Origin: an uncultured Collinsella sp.
GTDB taxonomy: Bacteria > Actinomycetota > Coriobacteriia > Coriobacteriales > Coriobacteriaceae
Direction of reading: 5' to 3'
Length of the DNA: 15,189 bases
NCBI GenBank assembly: GCA_900544065.1
Contig: UQTR01000050.1
Coordinates: forward strand, 1-15,189
Positions 5,900-13,327 of the stretch are shown in pieces. Position numbers and translations under genes: made by a program. Each line of letters starts with the position of its first letter. The stretch's first letter is position 1. Below the pieces are notes generated by a model. The model saw only the letters and a list, made by a program, of their open reading frames with translations. It did no database searches and had not been told where the DNA came from.

Positions 5900-6699
5900 T
5901 GGAGGCGTTTTCGTTTGGCAGCTACTATCCGAGCGATAGTGCGATCCATCGCCTGGATCCGCGCACCAAGCTGCTCCTGGGCTTTGTGTTTTTAATCACG
6001 ACGCTGACCGTCGGCGGCTTCCGCGGACTGGCTCCTGTCGCAATTTTCGTCGTGCTGATCTATGCCGTGTCCCGGGTGCCGGCTCGTCGCGTTCTGTCGT
6101 CGATGGCGCCGCTGCTGGCAATCGTCGTCGTGGTCGCGGTGCTCAACTTGTTTACCGATCAGAGTGGGCGCATCCTGTGGCAGCTCGGCTTTCTGCAGAT
6201 AAGCGAGGGCTCACTGCGTTCTGCCGCCTTTATGGCGTGTCGCCTGACCCTGATGATGGCCGGCATGAGCGCCATTACGCTCACCACGCCTACGCTCGAC
6301 CTCACCGCGGGCTTTGAGCGTCTGCTCGCACCGTTTGCGCGCGTGGGGCTCCCTGCGCATGAGCTCGGCATGATCATGGGCATCGCGTTGCGCTTTATGC
6401 CGCAGTTTGCCACCGAGATGAAGCAGACGGCGGACGCGCAGGCAAGCCGCGGTGCACGCGTAACGGGTGGCCCGCTCGGCGGCGTGCGTGTGCTCGGCAG
6501 TGTGGCGATTCCACTGTTCACGGGCGTGTTCCGTCATGCCGAGACGTTGTCTGCTGCCATGGATGCACGCTGCTATCACGGCGAGCAGGGCCGCACGCGC
6601 CTGCATGCGCTTGTATTTCGCCGTGGGGATGCGCTGGCTGCGGTGGTGACGGCGCTGCTGCTTGCGTGTGTCATCGTCGTCAACCTTCAACTTGTTTAG
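5899..6699 (+). CDS. ecfT: ECF transporter transmembrane coupling protein EcfT
   Basis: This is the membrane scaffold that links the S component to the ATPases. It has 266 residues, normal for the family. It opens with the typical YYPSDSAIHRLDPRTKLLLG, followed by paired helices (residues about 27-85), and has further helices in the middle and at the C-terminus. The two coupling-helix motifs are ASRG (182-185) and ARC (223-225, within AMDARCYHG); the second deviates from the textbook Ala-Arg-Gly at its last residue, and I cannot judge how rare that is. The ATG overlaps the ecfA stop (TAATG) and follows GAGAGGAGGG. Together with ribU and ecfA it makes a complete importer. Confidence 0.92.
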   Translation: MEAFSFGSYYPSDSAIHRLDPRTKLLLGFVFLITTLTVGGFRGLAPVAIFVVLIYAVSRVPARRVLSSMAPLLAIVVVVAVLNLFTDQSGRILWQLGFLQISEGSLRSAAFMACRLTLMMAGMSAITLTTPTLDLTAGFERLLAPFARVGLPAHELGMIMGIALRFMPQFATEMKQTADAQASRGARVTGGPLGGVRVLGSVAIPLFTGVFRHAETLSAAMDARCYHGEQGRTRLHALVFRRGDALAAVVTALLLACVIVVNLQLV

Positions 6700-6729
6700 G
6701 CGCGATTCGAGCGCAAGAAAGGGGTCCCT

Positions 6730-7176
6730 ATGACCGACAACGACCGCACGGCTCAGCTTGAGCGCGCCTGTTCGTATCTCAGGCGCATTCCGGCGTGGTA
6801 TCTGGCCACGACCGATGTGACCGACGGGCATCAGCCTCGCGTGAGGCCGTTTTCGTTTGCCATGGTCGATGACGGTAAGCTGTGGTTTTGTACGTCGCGC
6901 GACAAGGATGTGTGGGCGGAGCTGAGTGCGAATCCCAAGTTTGAGCTCTCGGGCTGGAAGCCGGGGGAATGTTGGATCGTGTTGACCGGCGAGGCCGCAC
7001 TTGAGGACGACGCGGTTGCGAGCGACAAGGTGCGTCAAGCGGGTTTTAAGCACATGGTGGGCATCGGCGAGGAACACGAGAGTGCCAACGACGGCCGCCT
7101 TGCTTTCTTTTCGGTCCGCAACATTGCCGCGCGCTTCTGTGATATCGACGGCAGTGAGGAGCGCCTGGAGCTCTAG
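6730..7176 (+). CDS. PNPOx-like FMN-binding split-barrel protein, copy 1
   Basis: A 148-residue protein of the pyridoxamine 5'-phosphate oxidase-like family, whose members form small FMN- (or F420-) binding split barrels, usually as dimers. Recognisable features are PAWYLATTD (near residue 21), RVRPFSFAMVDDGKLWFCTS (about residues 37-56), KDVWAELSANPKFELS and a C-terminal FFSVRN strand. The substrate cannot be read from sequence, and it need not act on pyridoxamine. Start: ATG after AAAGGGG at 6719-6725. It follows ecfT by 30 bp, so it probably belongs to the riboswitch-controlled operon, which fits an FMN-using enzyme. The next gene is a clear paralogue. No signal peptide is visible, so it is presumably cytosolic. 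Confidence 0.85.
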   Translation: MTDNDRTAQLERACSYLRRIPAWYLATTDVTDGHQPRVRPFSFAMVDDGKLWFCTSRDKDVWAELSANPKFELSGWKPGECWIVLTGEAALEDDAVASDKVRQAGFKHMVGIGEEHESANDGRLAFFSVRNIAARFCDIDGSEERLEL

Positions 7177-7227
7177 AGCGTCTCAAATTAACTACCCGTT
7201 CCGAATTAGCTAGCGCCAGGAGGACAC

Positions 7228-7638
7228 ATGGACGGATTGAATACGGTGTTGGAGTATCTTACGTCGGTGCCGGCATGGTATTTGGCGACGAGCGTTGACG
7301 GACAGCCTCATGTGCGTCCGTTTTCGTTTGCGCAGATCCAGGATGGCAAGCTGTGGTTTGTAACAGCGCGCACCAAAGATGTGTGGCAAGAGCTGCTGCA
7401 AAACCAGCGCTTTGAGGCCACGAGTTGGTGGCCGGGCCATGGCTGGCTCATCTTGCGCGGGCGCGCTGGCTTGGATGACCGGGCTTTAGACGAAATGCGC
7501 GAAGCCGGGTGGAAGCATCTAGAGCGCCTGGGCGAGCACTATGAGGGGTCTAACGACCCCACGCTCGTCTTCTTTAGCGTCGAGGATCCCGAGGCTTTTA
7601 TCTGCAATCACGACGAATGGGTGCCGGTCGAGCTCTAG
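7228..7638 (+). CDS. PNPOx-like FMN-binding split-barrel protein, copy 2
   Basis: This 136-residue paralogue follows copy 1 by 51 bp. The shared segments are VPAWYLATS, HVRPFSFAQIQDGKLWFVTA, KDVWQELLQN, AGWKHLERLGEHYEGSND and FFSVED; by eye nearly half the aligned residues are identical, indicating a tandem duplication. It lacks a few residues at the N-terminus and in the middle relative to copy 1. AGGAGG just upstream of the ATG at 7228 is a strong ribosome site. It should also bind FMN, with unknown substrate. The operon ends just after it at the hairpin 7676-7729. Family assignment is firm; biochemical role is not. Confidence 0.85.
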   Translation: MDGLNTVLEYLTSVPAWYLATSVDGQPHVRPFSFAQIQDGKLWFVTARTKDVWQELLQNQRFEATSWWPGHGWLILRGRAGLDDRALDEMREAGWKHLERLGEHYEGSNDPTLVFFSVEDPEAFICNHDEWVPVEL

Positions 7639-7675
7639 CCAGCTGGCTCATCCTAACAACTTGGTTTTCGCATGG

Positions 7676-7735
7676 GCGGGCCCCGTATTGCCCGGCGCCG
7701 TTAGGAGCGTCGGTCAATACGGGGCCCGCTCTATT
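7676..7735 (+). terminator. Terminator hairpin of the flavin operon
   Basis: Perfect 15-bp arms, GCGGGCCCCGTATTG (7676-7690) and its complement (7715-7729), enclose a 24-nt loop that can itself pair weakly (CGGCG with CGTCG). TCTATTT follows. The strength and position, 38 bp after the second PNPOx-like gene, fit the transcript end of the flavin operon and insulation from argC. Confidence 0.75.
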
Positions 7736-7770
7736 TGTCAATTCCTTCAAGCGAATGTGTCGGGAATGTT

Positions 7771-7826
7771 TCAATGCATGAATATGCAAGCCATTTACGT
7801 GTAAATGCATCTTTTGGTGCTAAAGT
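7771..7826 (+). promoter_or_regulatory. argC promoter with two palindromic operator candidates
   Basis: TGCAT-GAAT-ATGCA (7775-7788) and CATTTAC-GT-GTAAATG (7792-7807) are adjacent dyads. A further TGCAT follows at 7806-7810. An extended -10, TGCTAAAGT, lies at 7818-7826, so the dyads would overlap the -35 area. Paired AT-rich palindromes before an arginine operon suggest ArgR boxes. The dyad centres are 18 bp apart, less than the roughly 21 bp of classical E. coli pairs, so the assignment to ArgR is inference. Confidence 0.5.
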
Positions 7827-7895
7827 TTCAACCCACTTCATAACGACCGCTGCGAAATGCGCATCGGTGCATAAATCGCAGACAAGGAGTCTGAT

Positions 7896-8966
7896 ATGTC
7901 ATTGAAGGTTGGAATCGTCGGCGCGGCTGGATATGCCGGAGCCGAGCTCATTCGCCTCGTGCTCGGCCATCCCGAGTTTGAACTTGTTGCCATTACGTCC
8001 AACGCCGATGCCGGCCAGCCGTTGTCTGCGGTGTACCCGAGCTTCACCGGCGTAAGCGATCTTGTCTTTACGACGCATGATGCCCCCGAGCTCAAGAACT
8101 GCGACGCGGTCTTTTTGGCCGTGCCGCACACGGCTGCCATGGCACAGGTGCCCGCGCTGCTTGCATCGGGCGTCTCCTGCTTTGATCTTTCGGCCGACTA
8201 CCGTCTGAACGACGCGTCCGTTTTTGAGGCTTGGTATGCCGCCGAGCATACGAGCCCCGAGCTGCTCAAGACCCGTGCCTTCGGTCTGCCCGAGCTGTTC
8301 TGCCAAGACTTGGAGACCGCCGCATCCGACCATGCCGACGGCAAACCCGTGCTGGTCGCTTGCGCCGGTTGCTATCCCACCGCAACGAGCCTTGCCGCCG
8401 CGCCCGCCGTGCGCGCGGGCTGGGTGGCCGAGAACGGTCCCGTGATTGTCGATGCCATTAGCGGCGTGACGGGCGCCGGTAAGTCCTGCAACGCCCGCAC
8501 CCATTTTTGCAGCGCCGACGAGAACTTGGAGGCCTACGGCGTGGGCAAGCATCGCCACACGCCCGAGATTGAGCAAATCCTTGGCCTGACCGATCACGTC
8601 GTCTTTACCCCGCACCTGGCACCGCTCAAGCGCGGTCTGCTCTCCACGGTGACGCTGCCGCTCGCGCCGCAGGCTCTCGACACGCTGGCTCTTGAGGATG
8701 TCGTCGACCATTACAAGCAGTTCTACGCCGGTCGCACCTTTGTGCGCGTGCTCGATGCCGGCCAGCAGCCCAAGACGGCTTCGGTCGTCGGCACCAACGC
8801 TGCCCAGATTGGCCTCGCGCTCAACAAGCGCGCGGGCGTGCTGGTGGCGACGGGCGCCATCGACAATCTGTGCAAGGGCGCTGCGGGCCAAGCAGTCCAG
8901 TGCGCCAATATCGTCTTTGGCTTTGACGAGCGACGAGGCTTGCCTACAGTGGCGTGCCCGGTGTAG
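7896..8966 (+). CDS. argC: N-acetyl-gamma-glutamyl-phosphate reductase
   Basis: ArgC reduces N-acetylglutamyl phosphate to N-acetylglutamate semialdehyde with NADPH, the third step of ornithine/arginine synthesis, in the cytosol. At 356 residues the length is typical. The Rossmann nucleotide site is GIVGAAGYAGAELIRL (6-21). The catalytic cysteine is Cys159 in CAGCYPTATSLA (156-167). Other family stretches are FLAVPH, FDLSADYR, GVTGAGKS and the C-terminal ATGAIDNLCKGAAGQAVQ. AAGGAG at 7884-7889 fixes the ATG at 7896. It is the first gene of argCJBD, and the candidate ArgR palindromes lie about 90-120 bp upstream. A full-length antisense frame overlies it but is a codon-bias shadow. Confidence 0.96.
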   Translation: MSLKVGIVGAAGYAGAELIRLVLGHPEFELVAITSNADAGQPLSAVYPSFTGVSDLVFTTHDAPELKNCDAVFLAVPHTAAMAQVPALLASGVSCFDLSADYRLNDASVFEAWYAAEHTSPELLKTRAFGLPELFCQDLETAASDHADGKPVLVACAGCYPTATSLAAAPAVRAGWVAENGPVIVDAISGVTGAGKSCNARTHFCSADENLEAYGVGKHRHTPEIEQILGLTDHVVFTPHLAPLKRGLLSTVTLPLAPQALDTLALEDVVDHYKQFYAGRTFVRVLDAGQQPKTASVVGTNAAQIGLALNKRAGVLVATGAIDNLCKGAAGQAVQCANIVFGFDERRGLPTVACPV

Positions 8967-9100
8967 CACATTCGATTGTTAACGATTTGGTAGTCGGGCA
9001 TCGAGTGGGGCGCCACTCTTAAGCTGGTCTCATGATCACGACTGGCATGGCGCACCAACCGATGTCCGTTTTTTGTTTGACATAAGGAGTCATAAAGACG

Positions 9101-10369
9101 ATGGATACCGAGCTGTTTGATATCAAGATTCGCGCCGTCGAGGGTGGCGTTACGGCTGCGGCTGGTTTTAAAGCTGCAGGCATCCACGCTGGGTTCCGCA
9201 AGAATCCCGAGCGCCTGGATTACGCGCTCGTCGTGCCCGATAAACCCTGTCCCGGTGCCGGCGTGTTTACCACCAATCGCTTTTGCGCGGCGCCCGTGCA
9301 GGTGAGCCGTGCCAACCTGGGCGGTGCCGACAAGGGCTATGGCATCATCGCTGGCGTTTCAATCAACTCCGGCAACGCGAACGCCGCCACGGGCGAGGTC
9401 GGCCTTGCCTGCGCGCGCGAGACGTGCAGCATCGCCTCGCAGGTCATCGGCTGCGAACCCCAACAGATCCTAGTCGCCTCCACGGGCGTGATTGGCCAGA
9501 TTCTGCCGATCGACACGTTTGAGACCGCCATTCCTGCTGTCTACGAGGCGCTCTCCGCCCACGGTGGCGCCGATGCCGCTCGCGCCATCATGACGACCGA
9601 CACGCACTCCAAGGAGTACGCCGTATCCTACGTCAGTGAGGCTGCGGGTCATGCGGACAATGTCTATACGGTAGGCGGAATGTGCAAGGGCTCGGGCATG
9701 ATCATGCCCAACATGGCCACCATGATCGCAGTTATCACCACCGATGCCCCCGTCGAGCCTGCGGCACTTCATGCCCTGCTGCTCTCGACCGTCAAGCAGA
9801 CCTTTAACAAGGTAACGGTCGATTCCGACACCTCGACCAACGACACCTGCATCATGCTTGCCTCCGGCGCCGCTGCCGCAGATGCCGAGCTCATCGTCGA
9901 GGGCTCCGATGCCTTTGACGAGTTGGCATTTGCCGTGCACGAGGTGTGCGAGAGCCTGGCGCGCAATATCGCCGCCGATGGTGAGGGCGCATCCAAGCTT
10001 GTTACGGTCAACGTTACCGGCGCCGCTAACGACGAGGAGGCCGATATCGCCGCCCGTGCCGTTGCCAACTCGCCGCTCGTTAAGACCTGCATCGCCGGCC
10101 ACGACTGCAACTGGGGCCGCGTTGCCATGGCGCTCGGCAAGTGCGGCGTGAAGTTTAATCAGGAAGACGTTTCCATCGACATGATGGGCATGCCTGTCTG
10201 TCGCAACGGTCTGACCGTTCCCTTTGACGAGGACGAGGCTCTACGACGTTTTGAGGCGCCCGAGATCGTGATTTCGGCCGACCTGGGCGCAGGCGACGCG
10301 GCAACGACCGTGTGGACCTGCGATCTCACGCATGAGTACATCTCCATCAACGGCGACTACCGTTCCTAG
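9101..10369 (+). CDS. argJ: Bifunctional ornithine acetyltransferase / N-acetylglutamate synthase
   Basis: ArgJ moves the acetyl group from N-acetylornithine to glutamate, releasing ornithine; bifunctional forms can also use acetyl-CoA. The 422-residue precursor cleaves itself into two chains. The cleavage and nucleophile site is clear: KGSGMIMPNMATMIAVITTD, with the cut between Ala206 and Thr207. TTNRFCAAPV and NSGNANAATG near the N-terminus and HDCNWGRVAMALG near the C-terminus are family motifs. AAGGAG at 9084-9089 precedes the ATG. A 134-bp spacer separates it from argC and contains a small hairpin GAGTGG/CCACTC at 9003-9018. Whether this copy makes acetylglutamate de novo cannot be told from sequence; no argA or argE is in the window. 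Confidence 0.95.
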   Translation: MDTELFDIKIRAVEGGVTAAAGFKAAGIHAGFRKNPERLDYALVVPDKPCPGAGVFTTNRFCAAPVQVSRANLGGADKGYGIIAGVSINSGNANAATGEVGLACARETCSIASQVIGCEPQQILVASTGVIGQILPIDTFETAIPAVYEALSAHGGADAARAIMTTDTHSKEYAVSYVSEAAGHADNVYTVGGMCKGSGMIMPNMATMIAVITTDAPVEPAALHALLLSTVKQTFNKVTVDSDTSTNDTCIMLASGAAAADAELIVEGSDAFDELAFAVHEVCESLARNIAADGEGASKLVTVNVTGAANDEEADIAARAVANSPLVKTCIAGHDCNWGRVAMALGKCGVKFNQEDVSIDMMGMPVCRNGLTVPFDEDEALRRFEAPEIVISADLGAGDAATTVWTCDLTHEYISINGDYRS

Positions 10370-10450
10370 ATTCCAGGGACGCTGCGCATCTTGCCGCGAT
10401 TGCGGACAGCGGAGCGCGGCGCGATAACGATACGAAAGACGAGGCAGATT

Positions 10451-11431
10451 ATGAAATTCGCACGCGATTGTCGTTCGAGCGAATCCAACGAAGCAACCGC
10501 GCAGCTGCTGTTCGAAGCGCTGCCGTGGATTAAGAACCTGACCGGCAAGACGGTTGTTATCAAATATGGCGGAGCCGCCATGGTCGACGAGCAGCTGCGC
10601 CGCGACGTGATGAGCGACATCGTGCTGCTCAAGATCATCGGCATGCGCCCTGTTATCGTGCACGGTGGCGGCAAGGCCATCAACGAGGCGCTGAGCCACT
10701 ACGACATCCCCGTCGAGTTTAAGAACGGCCAGCGCGTGACCACGCCGGCGACTATGGATATCGTGCGCGAGGTGCTGGGCGGCAAGGTTAACCAGGAGCT
10801 GGTTGCCGCCATCAACCACCACGGCAACCTGGCCGTGGGCGTGTCGGGCAGCGATGCGGGCACGCTCATCGCCGAGCCGCTCGACCCCGAGCTCGGTCGC
10901 GTGGGCAAAGTGACGCACGTTAACACCGACTATATCGAGCGCTTACTCGATAGCGAGTACATCCCCGTTATCGCTACCGTCGCGGCGGGGGAGGACGGCG
11001 GTTTCTTCAACATCAACGCCGATACCGCCGCCGGTGCCGTTGCGGCAGCGCTCCACGCGCACAAGGCGATCTTTTTGACCGACGTCGACGGCCTGTACAA
11101 GGACTTTAGCGATAAAGACTCACTCATCTCCAACCTAACACTCGACGAGGTTAACGAAATGCTCTACGGCGGCGAGGTCGATAAGGGCATGATTCCCAAG
11201 CTGCGCGCGGCCGTCGATGCGCTTGCCGGCGGCGTATTTCGCGCTCACGTCATCAACGGCACCACGCCGCATTCGCTGCTGCTGGAGCTGCTGACCGATG
11301 CCGGCGTCGGCACCGTGATCCATTCCACCGAGACGGCTTACGAGTTCGATACGCATCCGCATCCGCTTTCGACGTTTGCTGCGCGTCTGACCGAGAACCT
11401 CGACGAGGTCGAGAAGCTTCAGACGGTCTAG
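10451..11431 (+). CDS. argB: Acetylglutamate kinase
   Basis: ArgB phosphorylates N-acetylglutamate with ATP, the second step of the pathway and commonly the target of arginine feedback. Motifs: the catalytic Lys38 in IKYGGAAM, the glycine loop HGGGK (71-75), the substrate region NGQRVTTPATMD, and FLTDVDGLYKD near the ATP site. I start it at ATG 10451, after GAGG at 10441-10444; the longer frame would need a TTG at 10391 without a ribosome site. The resulting 326 residues exceed the usual 280-300 because about 36 residues follow the normal end (GTVI at 287-290). The N-terminal helix (residues 1-25) is of the kind found in arginine-sensitive hexameric kinases, an inference only. It lies between argJ and argD. 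Confidence 0.95.
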   Translation: MKFARDCRSSESNEATAQLLFEALPWIKNLTGKTVVIKYGGAAMVDEQLRRDVMSDIVLLKIIGMRPVIVHGGGKAINEALSHYDIPVEFKNGQRVTTPATMDIVREVLGGKVNQELVAAINHHGNLAVGVSGSDAGTLIAEPLDPELGRVGKVTHVNTDYIERLLDSEYIPVIATVAAGEDGGFFNINADTAAGAVAAALHAHKAIFLTDVDGLYKDFSDKDSLISNLTLDEVNEMLYGGEVDKGMIPKLRAAVDALAGGVFRAHVINGTTPHSLLLELLTDAGVGTVIHSTETAYEFDTHPHPLSTFAARLTENLDEVEKLQTV

Positions 11432-11500
11432 CTGACCCGCAGCCGCTCCATTCCTGCACCCATAGGTCTGCGCCGTCCGGCGCTCAACGAAAGGCATCCC

Positions 11501-12784
11501 ATGTCACTTGCAGCTCAGCAATCGCTTGAATCCCATTACGTTATGCATACCTTTGGCCGCTCTCCGGTCGAGTTTGTCGAGGGTCACGGCATGAAGCTCA
11601 CCGGCGACGATGGCCGTGAGTACCTCGACTTTCTTGCCGGCATCGGCGTGTGCAGCCTAGGTCATGGCGACCCGGCTGTGCTCTCAGCGCTCGAGGCACA
11701 GACCAAAAAGCTCATGCATGTCTCCAATTACTTCTACATCGAGCAGCGCGGACAGGTCGCGGCGCTGCTGTCCAAGCTTGCTAACGACGACGTAGATGGT
11801 GCGCGCGTGCTTGCCGATGCCATTGCCGCCGGCGATGAGACCACGGCAGCTGCTCTTGGTGCCCCGGCTGCGGATGAGCAGGTTTGGGAGACCTTCTTTG
11901 CCAACTCCGGCGCCGAGGCCAACGAGGGCTCGATGAAGCTCGCGCGCCTGTACGCCAAGCGTGCCGGTAACGGCGGCAACACTATCGTGTGCATGCGCGG
12001 CGGCTTCCACGGCCGTACGCTCGAGACCATTGCCGCCACCATGCAGGATTGGCTGCAGGATAGTTTCCGCCCGCTGCCGGGTGGCTTTGTGGCCTGCACG
12101 CCCAACGATATCGATGAACTGCGTGCGATCTTCAGGCAGCTGGGGAGCGAAATTTGTGCCGTGATGCTCGAGCCGATCCAGGGTGAGAGTGGCGTGCACC
12201 CTATGACCGAGGAGTTTATGGCGGCAGCGCGCGACCTGGCACACGAAGTGGGCGCCGTGCTTATCGCCGACGAGGTCCAGTGCGGCATCTTCCGCTCCGG
12301 CAAGCCATTTGCGTTCCAGACCTATGGCGTGGAGCCCGACATCATGAGCCTTGCCAAGGGCATTGCTGATGGCGTGCCCATGGGTGCCGTCGTGGCGAAG
12401 AAGGAGATTGCCGACGTGTTTAAGCCGGGCGACCACGGCTCGACCTTTGGCGGTAGCTGCTTGGCCATCGCGGCGTGTGCCGCGACGCTCTCCGCGCTTG
12501 TGCGCGGCGATTATGCCGACCATGCTGCCAAGGTGGGTGCCCATATGGAGGCAAAGCTCGCCAAGCTGCCGCACGTGACCGAGGTACGTGGCCGCGGCTT
12601 GATGCTCGGCTGTGATTTGGATGATGCCGCGGGCGACGCGCATGATGTTGTTGCCCGCGCGCTGACCGCCGGTGCCGTGATCAACGCTACAGGTGCGCAT
12701 ACGCTGCGTTTCCTGCCGCCACTTGTCTGCGAAGAAGCCGACGTGGACAGCCTGATCGAGATCCTGTCGGGTGTCTTGGGCTAA
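11501..12784 (+). CDS. argD: Acetylornithine aminotransferase
   Basis: ArgD converts N-acetylglutamate semialdehyde to N-acetylornithine with glutamate and pyridoxal phosphate; many homologues also serve lysine synthesis. The 427-residue frame shows the class III aminotransferase pattern: YLDFLAGIGVCSLGH, FFANSGAEANE (132-142), GGFHGRTLETI, EPIQGESGV, IADEVQCGIFRSG, and the cofactor lysine Lys286 in SLAKGIADGVPMGA. About 34 residues (94-127, acidic and alanine-rich) are inserted just before the FFANSGAEANE motif, making it longer than common ArgD proteins. The ATG at 11501 follows AAAGG at 11490-11494. It is the last gene of the argCJBD group, followed by a terminator hairpin. Substrate preference between acetylornithine and related amines is inferred from context. 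Confidence 0.94.
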   Translation: MSLAAQQSLESHYVMHTFGRSPVEFVEGHGMKLTGDDGREYLDFLAGIGVCSLGHGDPAVLSALEAQTKKLMHVSNYFYIEQRGQVAALLSKLANDDVDGARVLADAIAAGDETTAAALGAPAADEQVWETFFANSGAEANEGSMKLARLYAKRAGNGGNTIVCMRGGFHGRTLETIAATMQDWLQDSFRPLPGGFVACTPNDIDELRAIFRQLGSEICAVMLEPIQGESGVHPMTEEFMAAARDLAHEVGAVLIADEVQCGIFRSGKPFAFQTYGVEPDIMSLAKGIADGVPMGAVVAKKEIADVFKPGDHGSTFGGSCLAIAACAATLSALVRGDYADHAAKVGAHMEAKLAKLPHVTEVRGRGLMLGCDLDDAAGDAHDVVARALTAGAVINATGAHTLRFLPPLVCEEADVDSLIEILSGVLG

Positions 12785-12809
12785 CGCGGCGCAATAGCTC
12801 AATTTGGAC

Positions 12810-12869
12810 CGGGTTCCGGACTGCGGACGTGCCCTATGCGGCATGATTCAGCGGTCTGGAGCCCGTTTT
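12810..12869 (+). terminator. argD terminator, nested hairpin
   Basis: CGGGTTCCGGAC (12810-12821) pairs over 12 positions, two of them G-T, with GTCTGGAGCCCG (12854-12865). A smaller stem GTGCC/GGCAT sits in the loop and TTTT follows at 12866-12869. This fits the end of the argCJBD transcript. Confidence 0.7.
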
Positions 12870-13141
12870 GCCTTAGATTTGCTAAGGCAGGGAGACCTGC
12901 TGGTCAAAAAACATCAAATATGAGTACTGTTACCGATTTGGTAGCAGCAATTTTGGACTAATAAGGCCAGATGGCAAGTCGAAATGGCGATGAATGCACG
13001 ATTTTGATCTAACTGTTAGTCCTTATAATGGACATATGTTGCGTAACTTAAGCAAATACTATCTTTTTATATGTTGCAAACAAAGCAGCAGTACTCATTT
13101 TTGCCATTATTTGGCCACGGCCTTTGTGACAGACGTGCTGG
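12870..13141. other. AT-rich gene-free stretch with hairpins and promoter-like site
   Basis: No gene is supported. Contents: hairpin GCCTTAG-ATTTG-CTAAGGC (12870-12888); hairpin GCAGG-GAGA-CCTGC (12887-12900); hairpin CTGTTACC/GGTAGCAG (12927-12947) followed by CAATTTTGG; a 17-bp motif CAAATATGAGTACTGTT (12915-12931) that returns inverted at 13087-13103 with two changes; a perfect TATAAT at 13024-13029 inside the dyad GTCC-TTATAAT-GGAC, without a good -35; and a repeated ATATGTTGC (13034 and 13069). It is notably richer in A and T than the flanking genes. A long frame crossing it has no ribosome site and reads on through tRNA sequence. Confidence 0.5.
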
Positions 13142-13227
13142 CGGGTTCGAATCCCATGAAATGGGTCCAAGCAAAAACGGTCCCCTTTCGAGGACCGTTT
13201 CCAAATCAGTGGTGGGCGATGAGGGAT
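13142..13227. repeat. Upstream copy of tRNA-tail/terminator module
   Basis: This copy shares with 13328-13413, at a constant 186-bp offset, a 17-bp left end CGGGTTCGAATCCCATG (13142-13158) and a 26-bp right end (13202-13227). The right end, read on the - strand, is the last 18 nt of tRNA-Val including CCA plus 8 bp downstream. Between them is a hairpin AAACGGTCC/GGACCGTTT (13175-13200), followed on the - strand by TTTTTGCTT, a good terminator. The tRNA part stops abruptly at 13227, so no complete second tRNA exists. Confidence 0.8.
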
Positions 13228-13327
13228 GTCCGCGTGCGGCTGACGCCGCCCGCTTCCGCTTCGGGCCTGCGGCCCTCGCGTGCTGCGCTGGAAAACGCTT
13301 GCGCGTTTCCTCAGCTCCGCACCCTGT
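13228..13327. repeat. GC-rich hairpin cassette between the two modules
   Basis: Three short hairpins follow one another: GCGGC-TGAC-GCCGC (13236-13249), GGGCC-TGC-GGCCC (13263-13275) and GGAAAACGC/GCGTTTCC with one bulged A (13290-13310). GTGCGG (13234-13239) and CCGCAC (13317-13322) could close them into one cloverleaf-like fold. This stretch replaces the 5' part of the tRNA in the upstream copy. No gene is seen. Confidence 0.5.

Noticed and set aside
7899..8969. 356-codon reading frame antisense to argC
   Set aside because: Same codon-bias shadow; the ArgC motifs and ribosome site on the + strand are unambiguous.
10391..10450. TTG at 10391 as the argB start
   Set aside because: No ribosome site and no family similarity in the extra 20 residues; ATG at 10451 follows GAGG at proper distance.
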